Below are positions 9,171 to 17,580 of a stretch of 64,000 bases of DNA, piece by piece. The translations under genes were made by a program, and so were the position numbers. The notes below the pieces were generated by a model. The model did not search any database and was not told the origin of the DNA. It saw only the letters and a program-made list of their open reading frames with translations. Position 1 is the first letter of the stretch. The number at the start of each line of letters is the position of its first letter. Origin of the DNA: Lautropia dentalis (GTDB taxonomy: Bacteria > Pseudomonadota > Gammaproteobacteria > Burkholderiales > Burkholderiaceae_E); NCBI RefSeq assembly GCF_003892345.1, contig NZ_RRUE01000001.1:1876078-1940077 (forward strand), read 5' to 3'.

Positions 9171-10256
9171 ATGGTTTCTGCCTGTACTTCCGCCAGTACC
9201 TCCGCCTGTTCATCCTTTTCCCGGCGACTGGCCGCACGCACCGTGGCAGCAGCTGCACTGGTGCTGGCTTCTGGCATGCCCGCTGCGCTGTTGCCGGCCT
9301 GGGGGCAGGATGGCAGCGCAGCGAACGTCCCGGCCGGTGGTGCCGGGGGCATGGGCAAGACGCCCGCTGCCGTATCGGTGCTGTCCATCGTCGAGCATCC
9401 GTCGCTGGACGCCCTGCGTGACGGTCTGCACGACGAGCTGAAGGCTGCCGGCTACGAAGACGGCAAGACGCTGAAATGGGCCTACCAGAGTGCCCAGGGC
9501 AATCCGGGCACGGCGGCCCAGATCGCACGCAAGTTCGTGGGCGACCGGCCCGACGTGATCGTGCCGATTGCCACGCCGGCGACGCAGGCGGTGGTGGCGG
9601 CCACCCGGGACATTCCGGTGGTCTACAATGCCATCACCGACCCGGTGGGCGCCCGGCTGGTCAAGTCGATGGCGCCCTCGGGCACCAACGTGACCGGTGT
9701 GTCCGACCGGCTGGTGGCCGAGCAGCAGGTGGCGTTCATCCGGCGCGTGGTGCCCGCGGCCAAACGGGTCGGCGTGATCTACAGCCCCGGCGAGGCCAAC
9801 TCGGTGACGGCCAAGCGCCAGATGCAGGAAGTGCTCGAGCGCCAGGGCATGTCGCTGGTCGAGGCCGCTGCGCCCCGGAGCGTGGATGTGGGGCAGGCTG
9901 CCCAGCGGCTGGTGGGCAAGGTGGATGTCATCTACACCAGCAACGACAACAACGTCATCTCGGCGTACGAGGCGGTGATCAAGGTGGCCAACAGCGCGAA
10001 GATTCCGCTGATCTGCGCCGACCGTTCCAGCGTGCAGCGTGGTGCCACGGGTGCCATGGCCATCGACTATTACACGATGGGGCGCCAGACCGGCCGGATG
10101 GTGCTGCGGGTGCTGCGCGGCGAAAGGCCGGGTGACATGGCCAGCGAGACCAGCGACCGTCTGGACATCACGCTGAACCTGGCGGCGGCGAAGAAGCAGG
10201 GCGCGACGATCTCGCCCGAGCTGAAGGCCGAGGCCAAGGAGGTTTTCGGCGAGTGA
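9171..10256 (+). CDS. ABC transporter substrate-binding protein (PF04392 family)
   Basis: A 361-residue periplasmic binding protein. The N-terminus has a long cationic then hydrophobic stretch (RRLAARTVAAAALVLASGM) ending in AWGQD, a signal peptide. The mature part has the ABC_sub_bind pattern: SVLSIVEHPSLDALRDGL, then PDVIVPIATPATQAVV, ATRDIPVVYNAITDPVGA and YTSNDNNVISAYEAVI. Start 9171 is preferred over 9165 because GGAG at 9159-9162 is then eight bases away. It completes the importer operon and is followed by a strong terminator. The ligand is not readable from sequence. Confidence 0.9.
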   Translation: MVSACTSASTSACSSFSRRLAARTVAAAALVLASGMPAALLPAWGQDGSAANVPAGGAGGMGKTPAAVSVLSIVEHPSLDALRDGLHDELKAAGYEDGKTLKWAYQSAQGNPGTAAQIARKFVGDRPDVIVPIATPATQAVVAATRDIPVVYNAITDPVGARLVKSMAPSGTNVTGVSDRLVAEQQVAFIRRVVPAAKRVGVIYSPGEANSVTAKRQMQEVLERQGMSLVEAAAPRSVDVGQAAQRLVGKVDVIYTSNDNNVISAYEAVIKVANSAKIPLICADRSSVQRGATGAMAIDYYTMGRQTGRMVLRVLRGERPGDMASETSDRLDITLNLAAAKKQGATISPELKAEAKEVFGE

Positions 10257-10582
10257 GGTCTTGATGTCTGGTGGTGGGGCAGGCTGCCTGGGGTTGCCGT
10301 GGCCTGTCCTGCTTCATGGTGACGCATGGCTGTGCTCATGATATGGCGGTATTCATGAAGCATCATGTTTTCCCTGTGCGCCGTGTTGTCGGCACCGCCC
10401 ATGAAAAATGCCCTGCGCAGCGCGTGCGACAGGGCATTTTTCATGTCTGGCGGCTGCCATGCCGGCAGATGCCTGCGAAGACCGGGTGTCCGGCGCGCGT
10501 CATGGACCCGTTCGTTCCCGCGCGCCGTGGCACCCGTTGCCGCCGCCGTGAGTCGGCCGGCAGTGGTCTGCCTCCGGGATGA
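10257..10582. other. Convergent intergenic region with terminator
   Basis: This gap separates the end of the ABC operon from the end of the HU-like gene on the other strand. Apart from the terminator hairpin near 10400-10445 I see no gene or other recognisable element. Confidence 0.7.
10400..10445. terminator. Bidirectional rho-independent terminator
   Basis: A perfect 16-base stem (CATGAAAAATGCCCTG, 10400-10415, with its complement at 10430-10445) encloses a 14-base loop. An A-run on the left arm and a T-run on the right arm let it work on both strands. It sits between convergent genes, so it can end both the ABC operon and the HU transcript. Confidence 0.85.
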
Positions 10583-11005
10583 TCAGAGGGCGGCGTCCTT
10601 GATTTTCTTCAGGGCGCGGACCTTGATGCGCACGGTGGCCGGCTTGGCGGCGAATTCGCGCTCCTGGCCGGTGAAGGGGTCGATACCCTTGCGTTTCTTC
10701 TTGGCCGGCACGTCGATGACGCCGATCTTGAGCAGGCCGGGCAGCGTGAACTCGCGGGCGCCCTTCTTGTGCACGGAGGCCAGGATGGTGAGTTCCAGCG
10801 CGGCCATCACGGCCTTGACGGCCTTGGGCTCGACGCCGGTCTGCTCGGCCAGGTGCTGGGCCAGACCGGCCTTGGTGAAGGTTTCCTTCACGGGTTTGAG
10901 GGCCGGCGCGGCGGCAGCTTTCGTCGATTTGGCAGCGGGTTTGGCGGCTGCCACTTTCCGGGTGGGGGTTGCTGCCGCACGGGCGGGCTTCTTAGCGGTT
11001 GCCAT
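10583..11005 (-). CDS. HU-family DNA-binding protein with Lys/Ala-rich N-terminal tail
   Basis: A 140-residue nucleoid-associated protein. The first 40 residues are Ala/Lys/Pro-rich (ATAKKPARAAATPTRKVAAA), resembling a histone H1-like tail. The rest is an HU/IHF fold: FTKAGLAQHLAEQTGV, KAVMAALELTILASVHKKG, FTLPGLLKIGVIDVPAKKK and the DNA-binding arm region GIDPFTGQEREFAAKPATVR. Ordinary HU is about 90 residues, so the tail is an addition, of a kind common in Betaproteobacteria. The start at 11005 was chosen because upstream frame (to 11071) has no HU or tail character. It converges on the ABC operon across a terminator. Confidence 0.88.
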   Translation of the reverse strand: MATAKKPARAAATPTRKVAAAKPAAKSTKAAAAPALKPVKETFTKAGLAQHLAEQTGVEPKAVKAVMAALELTILASVHKKGAREFTLPGLLKIGVIDVPAKKKRKGIDPFTGQEREFAAKPATVRIKVRALKKIKDAAL

Positions 11006-11458
11006 GATGGTGTTGAACTGGGTTCTCGTGTCGATCAGAAAAGGGGTGTCTGGGGCAGAGGGTACCGGCATACCCGGTGATTTCAGCCCGCAGACCGAAC
11101 TGCAATCTTAGCAACCGGCACATCGTTGTGGCCACTTGCACAGCGCTTTCGTTGGCTGTTGGCCGCATTATCTACGGTTTGTTACGCGTTGATCGGCAAA
11201 AGAACACTGGGAATCACGGGTGTTTCTGAAAAACGTGGCGTTGGACACCACGAAAGACCCTTGAAATCCAGTGTTTCCTGCAGGACGGGGCGTCATCACA
11301 CATGGATCCATTCGTCCCTGTGCTGGCACCTGCCGTGCGCAGGCAAGGCTGCGCGCCCTGGCAAGCAGGGCAGCGCCAGCAGCGCGCGGATTCGGGGGAG
11401 GACAACGCCCCTGGGATCGTGCAGGACAGGACGGCCGTGCCGCCGCGCCCTGCACGGA
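11006..11458. other. Intergenic region upstream of the HU-like gene
   Basis: No supportable gene is seen. The stretch should hold the HU promoter on the minus strand and the end of the gene finishing at 11459. Paired segments (AACACTGG near 11203-11210 with CCAGTGTT near 11268-11275) bracket a small terminator-like hairpin. A small RNA here cannot be excluded, but nothing specific supports one. Confidence 0.5.
11228..11252 (-). terminator. Weak terminator-like hairpin
   Basis: Read on the minus strand, CGTGG (11252-11248) pairs with CCACG (11238-11234) across a 9-base loop and is followed by TTTTTC. The five-pair stem is short, but it lies about 210 bases after the minus-strand gene ending at 11459. 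Confidence 0.35.
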
Positions 11459-13342
11459 TCAGGACTTTTCGTCCCTGTTTTCGTCCTTGCCGTCCGGGGT
11501 GCGGCCCTTGTCTGCATCCCGGTTGCGATTGGCCTTGCTGCCCAGCCCGAAGCTGTTGCCCAGGGCGGCACGCAGCTTGTCGGCCATGGCCGAATTGCCG
11601 GGGAAACCGCCCGGACGGCCACCGCCCGGTGCACCGCGGCGCTCGCCTTCACGGCGCCCTTCCGGATGACGGCGATCTGCCGGACGCCCCTCACCGTGCC
11701 GGTGCCGTTCGCGGTTTGGCCGGCCCTCGCCACCGTGGCGTGGCCCGCGGGCCTGTGATTGTCCGCCGGATGCGGCCTGTCCATCTGCAGCGGCCTGGCC
11801 GTCGTGTGGTGGACGACCCCGGCGCTGGCCCGGCTTGCCGCCCTGGCCTGCGTTGCCATCGCGGCCGTGGGGGCGCTTGCCGTCTTGGGGACGGGCCGCG
11901 TGCCGGGGGCCTTCGCTGGACGCAGCCGCGTTCCGGCCGCCGGCGGCCGCTTCGCCCTGTGCGCCGGATGCCGGCGCTGCGCTGCCGGGCCTGTGGGGCC
12001 TGCCCTGGCCGGGCTGGCGCCCACCACCGCCCTTGCCACCGTGGCGTCCGTCTGCGCGGCGGCTGCCACGCCCCGCATCCTTGCCCTGCCGGTTGCCGGC
12101 AGGCTGCTGGGGTGGCTGTTTCTGGCGGAATTCTTCCGGAATGTCCTGCGCGCCCGTTTCGCCGAAGTGCACATCGAGGCTGCGGCTGTCGTCGAAACCG
12201 AGGGTGGCGTGTACGGGGGTGTGCCACTGGATCGATTTCAGCGAACCCAGCACCTGCCGGTGCAGGGCGTGCACGCGGGCGGCCATGGCCATGATGTCCG
12301 GGTCCACTTCACTGAAGGTGTGGGCCAGCTCGATCTGCAGATGCAGCGGTGCGGCCGGTGCCAGCGACATCATGCTCTTGCGCAGCGTCTGGCGGATCTG
12401 GTTGCTACGCTCGCGTGGCAGGGCGGGCGCAGGTGTGCCGGCCGTCGGGGCAGAGGCAGCCACGCCGGCTGCTTCGGTGCTGGGTTCTGTGCTGATTGCG
12501 TCGGTGCCGCCTGTTCCGGCGCTGGCTTCAGTGCTTGTGGCTTCGATGCCGGTTGTTCCGGTGCCAGTTTCAGCGCTGGTCGCTTCAGTGCTGGCTGCTT
12601 CGATGCTGCCCGCTTTGGTACTTGCCATATCGGTACCGGCTGCCCCAGCGGCAGGCGATGCAGCGCCGGAGGCCGCAGGAGACGCGCCATCCGTGACGCT
12701 CGGCGTGTGCAGCAGGCTGCCGGCCATGCGTTCGGTTTTCTGCAGCAGGACCTTCTGGGCGAACTTCAGCTCGGTGGGCGTACTCTTTCCGTTCTGGAAA
12801 CTGTGGCGGATGTTCCTGCGTTCGGAGACCAGGCGGGACTCTTCCCGTTGCAGGGAGGCAAAACGGATGTTGCCCGCCAGTTTCGACAGGCGCCGGATGC
12901 CATGCGCCACCATCACCAGCGCGGCGGCGATGCGGGCGTCGATTTCCTCGGCCTCCGGTGGCAGGGGAATCTGTGGGGCGATGGCCGGGGTGTCCTGCTG
13001 GGCCGGCGCCTTCGTGGAGGGTGCGTCCGGTGTGGGAGCTGTGCCGGCAGCAGGTGTGGCGTCCGTGGGGGCTGTGCCTTCTGCGGTGTCCTCGGTGGGC
13101 ACCGTGCCTTCTGTGGCCGCCGGGGCTTGTGCGTGTGGCGCCTCCGTGACGGCGGCCGTGACTTGTGGAAGTGACGCTTCCGGAATGGCAGCAGGGGTGT
13201 CCGGGGGGGCAACGGTTCCGGTTTCAGGTGAAACCTGCGGGGTGGATGCCGCTTCTGGGGCCGACGGGGCCTGCAGTGTGGACACGGTACCGTGTTCGGG
13301 GGTATCGGAGGAGGCTGGAGAGGAGGGGACTTCGGTGCTCAC
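11459..13342 (-). CDS. Large unrecognised, mostly disordered protein with basic Gly/Arg-rich tail
   Basis: I do not recognise this 627-residue protein. Residues 1-130 are an Ala/Pro/Thr/Glu-rich low-complexity lead. Two short ordered patches follow: one near 135-210 (DARIAAALVMVAHGIRRLSK, then ELKFAQKVLLQKTERMAGSL) and one near 310-395 (NQIRQTLRKSMMSLAPAAPL, HLQIELAHTFSEVDPDIMAM, VHATLGFDDSRSLDVHFGE). The patches are joined by Thr/Ser/Glu/Ala repeats. The last 220 residues are rich in Gly, Arg, His and Gln, which suggests nucleic-acid binding. The start is GTG with no strong ribosome site, so the N-terminus is uncertain. I prefer this strand because the ordered patches look like real helices and the opposite frames do not. 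Confidence 0.6.
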   Translation of the reverse strand: MSTEVPSSPASSDTPEHGTVSTLQAPSAPEAASTPQVSPETGTVAPPDTPAAIPEASLPQVTAAVTEAPHAQAPAATEGTVPTEDTAEGTAPTDATPAAGTAPTPDAPSTKAPAQQDTPAIAPQIPLPPEAEEIDARIAAALVMVAHGIRRLSKLAGNIRFASLQREESRLVSERRNIRHSFQNGKSTPTELKFAQKVLLQKTERMAGSLLHTPSVTDGASPAASGAASPAAGAAGTDMASTKAGSIEAASTEATSAETGTGTTGIEATSTEASAGTGGTDAISTEPSTEAAGVAASAPTAGTPAPALPRERSNQIRQTLRKSMMSLAPAAPLHLQIELAHTFSEVDPDIMAMAARVHALHRQVLGSLKSIQWHTPVHATLGFDDSRSLDVHFGETGAQDIPEEFRQKQPPQQPAGNRQGKDAGRGSRRADGRHGGKGGGGRQPGQGRPHRPGSAAPASGAQGEAAAGGRNAAASSEGPRHAARPQDGKRPHGRDGNAGQGGKPGQRRGRPPHDGQAAADGQAASGGQSQARGPRHGGEGRPNRERHRHGEGRPADRRHPEGRREGERRGAPGGGRPGGFPGNSAMADKLRAALGNSFGLGSKANRNRDADKGRTPDGKDENRDEKS

Positions 13343-13578
13343 GACAGGTGCTCGGGCTGAAAGGGAACAGGCATGCCCGGGATTGTGCTACATATGCGCG
13401 CCAAACGTCAGCAATGACAGGCCGGTGCGTTATCATTGGTTGTTTTGGTCACCCGTGCATCCGTGGGCGTCTCATGCCCGCAGGTGTGTCCGCGGGGCAT
13501 GCAGGATGCCACCGGGCCGGCCCGCAGGAGGAGCGGGCCGGCCGGTGCCCGTGGCAAGGGGGCTGGCTGTCTATTTGT

Positions 13579-13583
13579 GGAGG
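13579..13583 (+). promoter_or_regulatory. Ribosome binding site fixing the serA start
   Basis: GGAGG lies nine bases before the GTG at 13593. It decides that GTG as the start, although the same frame is open more than 1.7 kb upstream. Confidence 0.8.
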
Positions 13584-13592
13584 TGGAACGAC

Positions 13593-14819
13593 GTGCGTCT
13601 CTCGCTCGAAAGAAACAAACTGAAGGTCGTGCTGCTCGAAGGCATTCATCCGTCGGCGGTGGAGGCGTTCACGGCCGATGGCTATACCCAGATCGAATCC
13701 CATCCGAAGGCGCTGGAAGGTGAGGCGCTGGTCGAGGCCATCCGTGATGCCCATTTCGTGGGATTGCGTTCGCGCACCCAGCTCACCGCCGGGGTGCTGG
13801 AGCAGGCCCAGAAGCTGGTGGCCGTGGGGGCCTTCTGTATAGGCACCAACCAGATTGCGCTGGAGGCAGCGGCACGGCGCGGGGTGCCGGTGTTCAATGC
13901 GCCGTTCTCCAATACGCGCAGCGTGGCCGAGCTGGTGCTGGCCGAGATCATCATGCTGATGCGGGGCATTCCCGAGAAGAACGCCCTGCTGCACCAGGGC
14001 GGCTGGATGAAGAGTGCCGCCAATTCGTTCGAGGTGCGCGGCAAGACGCTGGGCATCATCGGCTATGGTCACATCGGCACCCAGATCGGCCTGATGGCCG
14101 AGCACATGGGCATGCGCGTGGTGTTCTATGACATCGAAACCCAGCTGCCCCTGGGCAATGCCCGCCAGCTGTCCTCCCTGGACGAGCTGCTGGCCGGGTC
14201 GGATGTGGTGAGTCTGCACGTGCCCGAAACGCCGTCGACGAAGAACATGATGGACGCGGCCCGCATTGCGAAAATGAAACGCGGCAGCTTCCTGATCAAT
14301 GCCTCGCGTGGCACGGTGGTGGATATCGATGCGCTGGCAGCGGCGCTGGAAGCGAAGCACATTCTGGGGGCGGCCATCGACGTGTTTCCGGTGGAACCGA
14401 AGGGCAACGAGGGCGAGTTCCAGTCGCCGCTCATTCGCTTTCCCAACGTGCTGCTCACGCCGCACATCGGTGGTTCCACGGGCGAGGCCCAGGAAAGCAT
14501 CGGCCGCGAGGTGGCGTCCAAGCTGATCCGCTACAGCAACAATGGTTCCACGCTGTCGGCGGTGAATTTCCCCGAAGTGTCGCTGCCGGCCCATCCCGGA
14601 CTGTGCCGCCTGCTGCACATCCACCGCAATGTGCCCGGCATGCTCACCCGCATCAACGAGCGGCTCTCGAACGCCGGCATCAACATTGCGGGGCAGTACC
14701 TGCAGACCAACCAGCACGTGGGTTACGTGGTGGTGGATGTGGAGTCCGGATCCAGCACCGAGGCGCTGAACGAGGTGCAGGCCATCGAGGGCACGATCCG
14801 CGCGCGGGTGCTGTACTGA
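13593..14819 (+). CDS. serA: D-3-phosphoglycerate dehydrogenase
   Basis: Oxidises 3-phosphoglycerate to 3-phosphohydroxypyruvate, the first step of serine synthesis. At 408 residues it matches the E. coli form (410). The substrate-domain start KVVLLEGIHPSAVEAF, GLRSRTQLT, the NAD-binding loop LGIIGYGHIGTQIG (about residues 154-167), the catalytic Arg in NASRGTVVDIDAL, the Glu in VFPVEP and the His in LTPHIGGSTGEAQ are present. A C-terminal ACT domain follows (LLHIHRNVPGMLTRINERL), the serine-feedback site in E. coli. The GTG start is set by GGAGG at 13579-13583. Confidence 0.96.
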   Translation: MRLSLERNKLKVVLLEGIHPSAVEAFTADGYTQIESHPKALEGEALVEAIRDAHFVGLRSRTQLTAGVLEQAQKLVAVGAFCIGTNQIALEAAARRGVPVFNAPFSNTRSVAELVLAEIIMLMRGIPEKNALLHQGGWMKSAANSFEVRGKTLGIIGYGHIGTQIGLMAEHMGMRVVFYDIETQLPLGNARQLSSLDELLAGSDVVSLHVPETPSTKNMMDAARIAKMKRGSFLINASRGTVVDIDALAAALEAKHILGAAIDVFPVEPKGNEGEFQSPLIRFPNVLLTPHIGGSTGEAQESIGREVASKLIRYSNNGSTLSAVNFPEVSLPAHPGLCRLLHIHRNVPGMLTRINERLSNAGINIAGQYLQTNQHVGYVVVDVESGSSTEALNEVQAIEGTIRARVLY

Positions 14820-15055
14820 GCGCGGAGGCAGCAGGGCCATTCCGGTCGTTCTGCTGCCCGGCCCTCCTGCTGTTCTGGCCGTTCCGGTTGCCTCTGCCGC
14901 TCCTGCAGGGCAGGGCCTGCTGCCATGGGGCGGGTGTCGTGGGGACGGCCGCGCCCTCGGGGCAGGTTGCCTGACTCACCAGATGTAACCTCTGCCGGCG
15001 GGCGTGGGGGCAGTGGGATGTTAGGATAGGCGCCTGCCACAACCCCATGACGATC

Positions 15056-15574
15056 ATGAAAAAATCCCTGATTTCCCGCGCTTTCGCCCTGTCGGGCGCT
15101 GCTGCCGTGGTGGCTGCCGGGCTGCTGGCCGGTACGGCGCCGGCCGTGGCCAAGGACAAGGAACGCACCATCGGCATCGTGGACACCACGTTCAAGCTGC
15201 TGACGCGTGACGATGACATCATCGTCGAAGCCTATGACGATCCGGCCGTGCAGGGCGTGACCTGCTATGTGTCGCGGGCACGTACCGGCGGCATCAAGGG
15301 CTCGCTGGGCCTGGCCGAGGACAAGGCCGAGGCTTCCATCTCCTGTCACCAGGTCGGCCCGGTGCAGATCGACAAGCCGCTGAAGAAGAAGGAAGACGTG
15401 TTTTCCGAGCGGCTGTCCATCCTGTTCAAGCGCCTGCGTGTGGTGCGCATGGTCGATACCGACCGCAATGCGCTCGTGTACCTCACCTATTCGGACAAGC
15501 TGATCGACGGCTCGCCGAAGAACAGCGTCTCGGCCGTGCCCATTCCGGCGTCCACGCCCATTCCGGTGAAGTAA
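15056..15574 (+). CDS. creA: CreA family periplasmic protein
   Basis: A 172-residue exported protein of unknown function belonging to the CreA family. The signal peptide is [20 protein letters not shown] followed by [14 protein letters not shown], with a likely cut after AVA. The mature part has the family pattern: [55 protein letters not shown] with two cysteines, and [20 protein letters not shown] 15056 gives a standard signal peptide; ATG 15047 would add three residues. Neither has a clear ribosome site. A hairpin terminator follows 20 bases after the stop. Confidence 0.9.
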   Translation: MKKSLISRAFALSGAAAVVAAGLLAGTAPAVAKDKERTIGIVDTTFKLLTRDDDIIVEAYDDPAVQGVTCYVSRARTGGIKGSLGLAEDKAEASISCHQVGPVQIDKPLKKKEDVFSERLSILFKRLRVVRMVDTDRNALVYLTYSDKLIDGSPKNSVSAVPIPASTPIPVK

Positions 15575-15593
15575 TTTCCCGGCATCGAGGAAA

Positions 15594-15625
15594 CGAAAAA
15601 ACCCGTCGAAAGACGGGTTTTTTCG
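15594..15625. terminator. Bidirectional rho-independent terminator
   Basis: A perfect 14-base stem (CGAAAAAACCCGTC, 15594-15607, with 15612-15625) closes a GAAA tetraloop and has T-runs on both strands. It separates creA from the converging receptor fragment. Confidence 0.92.
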
Positions 15626-15639
15626 TGGGATACGAGCGA

Positions 15640-16728
15640 TCAGAAGTCGAACGAGGCGCTCAGGCTGAAGGTGCGCGGGGCACCCTGGACCAGGTAGCCG
15701 GCACCGGGGTAGCCACCCGACGAGGCCCAGTATTTGCGGTCGGCCACGTTGTCGATGCGGGCACGCAGCGTGACCAGCTTGCCCTGCACGTCCAGTAGGT
15801 AGCGGGCGCCGATGTCCAGACGGGTCCAGGCCGGGGCTTCCAGCGTGTTGGTGCTGTTGGCCTTGACGCTGCCGGTGTAGAGCACGCGCGTATCGAGCGA
15901 CAGACCCTCGACCCACGGCGTGTCCCAGTCCAGGGCCATCGACAGCTGGTGCTTCGGCACGCCGATCACGCGCTTGCCGTCGGTGGTGGCCGAACCGGTG
16001 CTGCGCTGCTTGGCATCCAGGAAGGTGATGCCGCCCAGCGTGCGCAGGTGCTTGATGGGCTCGCCCTGCACGGTCAGTTCCAGACCCTGGTGACGGTCCT
16101 TGCCGGCAGCGACGAAGGTGTTGGCGCTGTTGACATAGGCGCGCGGCTTGTCGGTGCTGAACAGGGTGGCTGCCACGATGGTGTTGCCCAGATCGTATTT
16201 CAGGCCGACTTCCTTCTGCTTGGCCACATAGGGCTTGAGCGACTGGCCGGCGTTGGTCACGGCCACATTGTTGCTGGTGGCGGGGGCGGTTTCACCCTGC
16301 GACAGACCTTCGATGTAGTTGGCGTACAGCGACAGGTTGTTCTGCAGCTTGTAAACCACACCCGCCATCGGGCTCACGCGGCTCTGGTCGTAGTGGGCCG
16401 TCTGCGCGCCGGTCTGCACGCTCCAGTCGTCCACGCGCAGGGCCTGGTGACGGGCACCGACGGTGACCAGCAGCTGGTCACCCAGGAAGCTCATCGTGTC
16501 GCCCAGCGCGATGCTGCGCAGCTTGATCTTGCCAGCCAGGGCCGGGTTGTCGAAGGCAGCCTCGGCAGCACTGGAGGTCCAGTCCGGGCGGGCATAGAAG
16601 CTCGGCGAATACAGGTTGGTGGTCATCGACGTGCCGGCAAAGTCGAATTTCCAGCCGTTTTTCTTGCGCGACTGGTAGGTGCCCACGGTACCGACCACCT
16701 CGTGTTTGATGTCGCCGGTGGCAAATCG
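15640..16728 (-). pseudogene. TonB-dependent siderophore receptor, C-terminal remnant
   Basis: This frame encodes the last ~363 residues of an outer-membrane TonB-dependent receptor barrel. Homology begins at FATGDIKHEVVGTVGTYQ and continues through VTVGARHQALRVDDWSVQTG, SLYANYIEGLSQGE, KQKEVGLKYDLGNTIVAATL and LRARIDNVADRKYWASS, to the canonical terminal Phe in SLSASFDF. Whole receptors are about 700 residues or more. The signal peptide, TonB box, plug domain and first barrel strands are absent. Upstream, the frame runs on to an ATG at 16860 through sequence without receptor character. The C-terminal coding is undamaged, so loss of the 5' half looks recent. Expression is unlikely. Confidence 0.8.
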
Positions 16729-17580
16729 ACGGCAGGCGCCGATGGCCGGCGGACGGGGGCTGACGGGCGTTGGGCGCAGGGCAGCGCGGAGGAGGGCCTG
16801 GAACGCTGTGTGGCAGGAATGCAACAGCAAGGGGCGATGGTGCGAATGACGCCATGGCACGCGTCAATGGGCTGTCCGGTCACGCATCGCGTGATGGGAT
16901 GGACCTTTTTTCTGGTATGATGCCGCCACCTTTTGCAACAAAGGTGGAGCGTATACGGCCATACAGAAGGCCGGCGCTTCCATTCGCATCGATATCTGGC
17001 CCCCGCGATGTATCCGGGACACCCGACACGGCGGTGTCCAGTGCATCTGCATTCCGGTTGGCGTCGATGAACCGCACGTGATCCGTCAACCCCAGGGTAC
17101 GCCCCCACATCGTTTACAGGGTACCCACAGGCCGTGGTGCCTGCAGGCAGCGTGAATGACACTGACTGCACAGGGCAGGGCCTTCCAGCGGGAAAAACCC
17201 GCTTCATGTCTGCCAGTCATTTCTGAACATCGTCCTACCGTACGTCCCGGCTCCCGGGGTCGTTGCCTTGCGTTTGTGCCTGTGGCCGTTCCGTTTGGGT
17301 GCGGGCTGCAGCCAGCAACGCGGGGTACGCCCGGCGCGCTCGGGGTGTGAAGAAGCGGCGAACAGACCCGTTGCAGCGTGCGCAGCGGGGGCAGGCAGGG
17401 CTGCACGGCGTTTTCAGGGCTGCACGGTGTTTTTCGCAGGTCATGAAAAACGTCCGGGCGGTTCGCGAAGACCGGAGCGTTGGGACGCATGCGTCCGTGA
17501 CACGCTCCCGCGAAAAGAGAAACAGCGGCTGCAGCCACGAGTCCGGCAGGCCGCCTGAACGAGCAAGTACACAGCAAATC
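16729..17580. other. Gene-poor stretch upstream of the receptor remnant
   Basis: About 850 bases hold no gene I can support on either strand. A small inverted repeat (CCACCTTT/AAAGGTGG, near 16928-16949) and a tandem repeat of GGGCTGCACGG near 17399-17428 are the only structures noted. The 3' part probably forms the leader of the helicase gene. The missing half of the TonB receptor is not recognisable here. Confidence 0.55.

Noticed and set aside
11835-13592. In-frame upstream extension of serA by almost 600 residues
   Set aside because: SerA homology and a GGAGG ribosome site put the start at 13593. The extension is Ala/Cys/Ser-rich and lies antisense to another gene.
16729-17580. A tRNA, small RNA or mobile-element remnant in the gene-poor stretch
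   Set aside because: I looked for cloverleaf pairing, transposase-like frames and terminal repeats and found only short, unconvincing inverted repeats.
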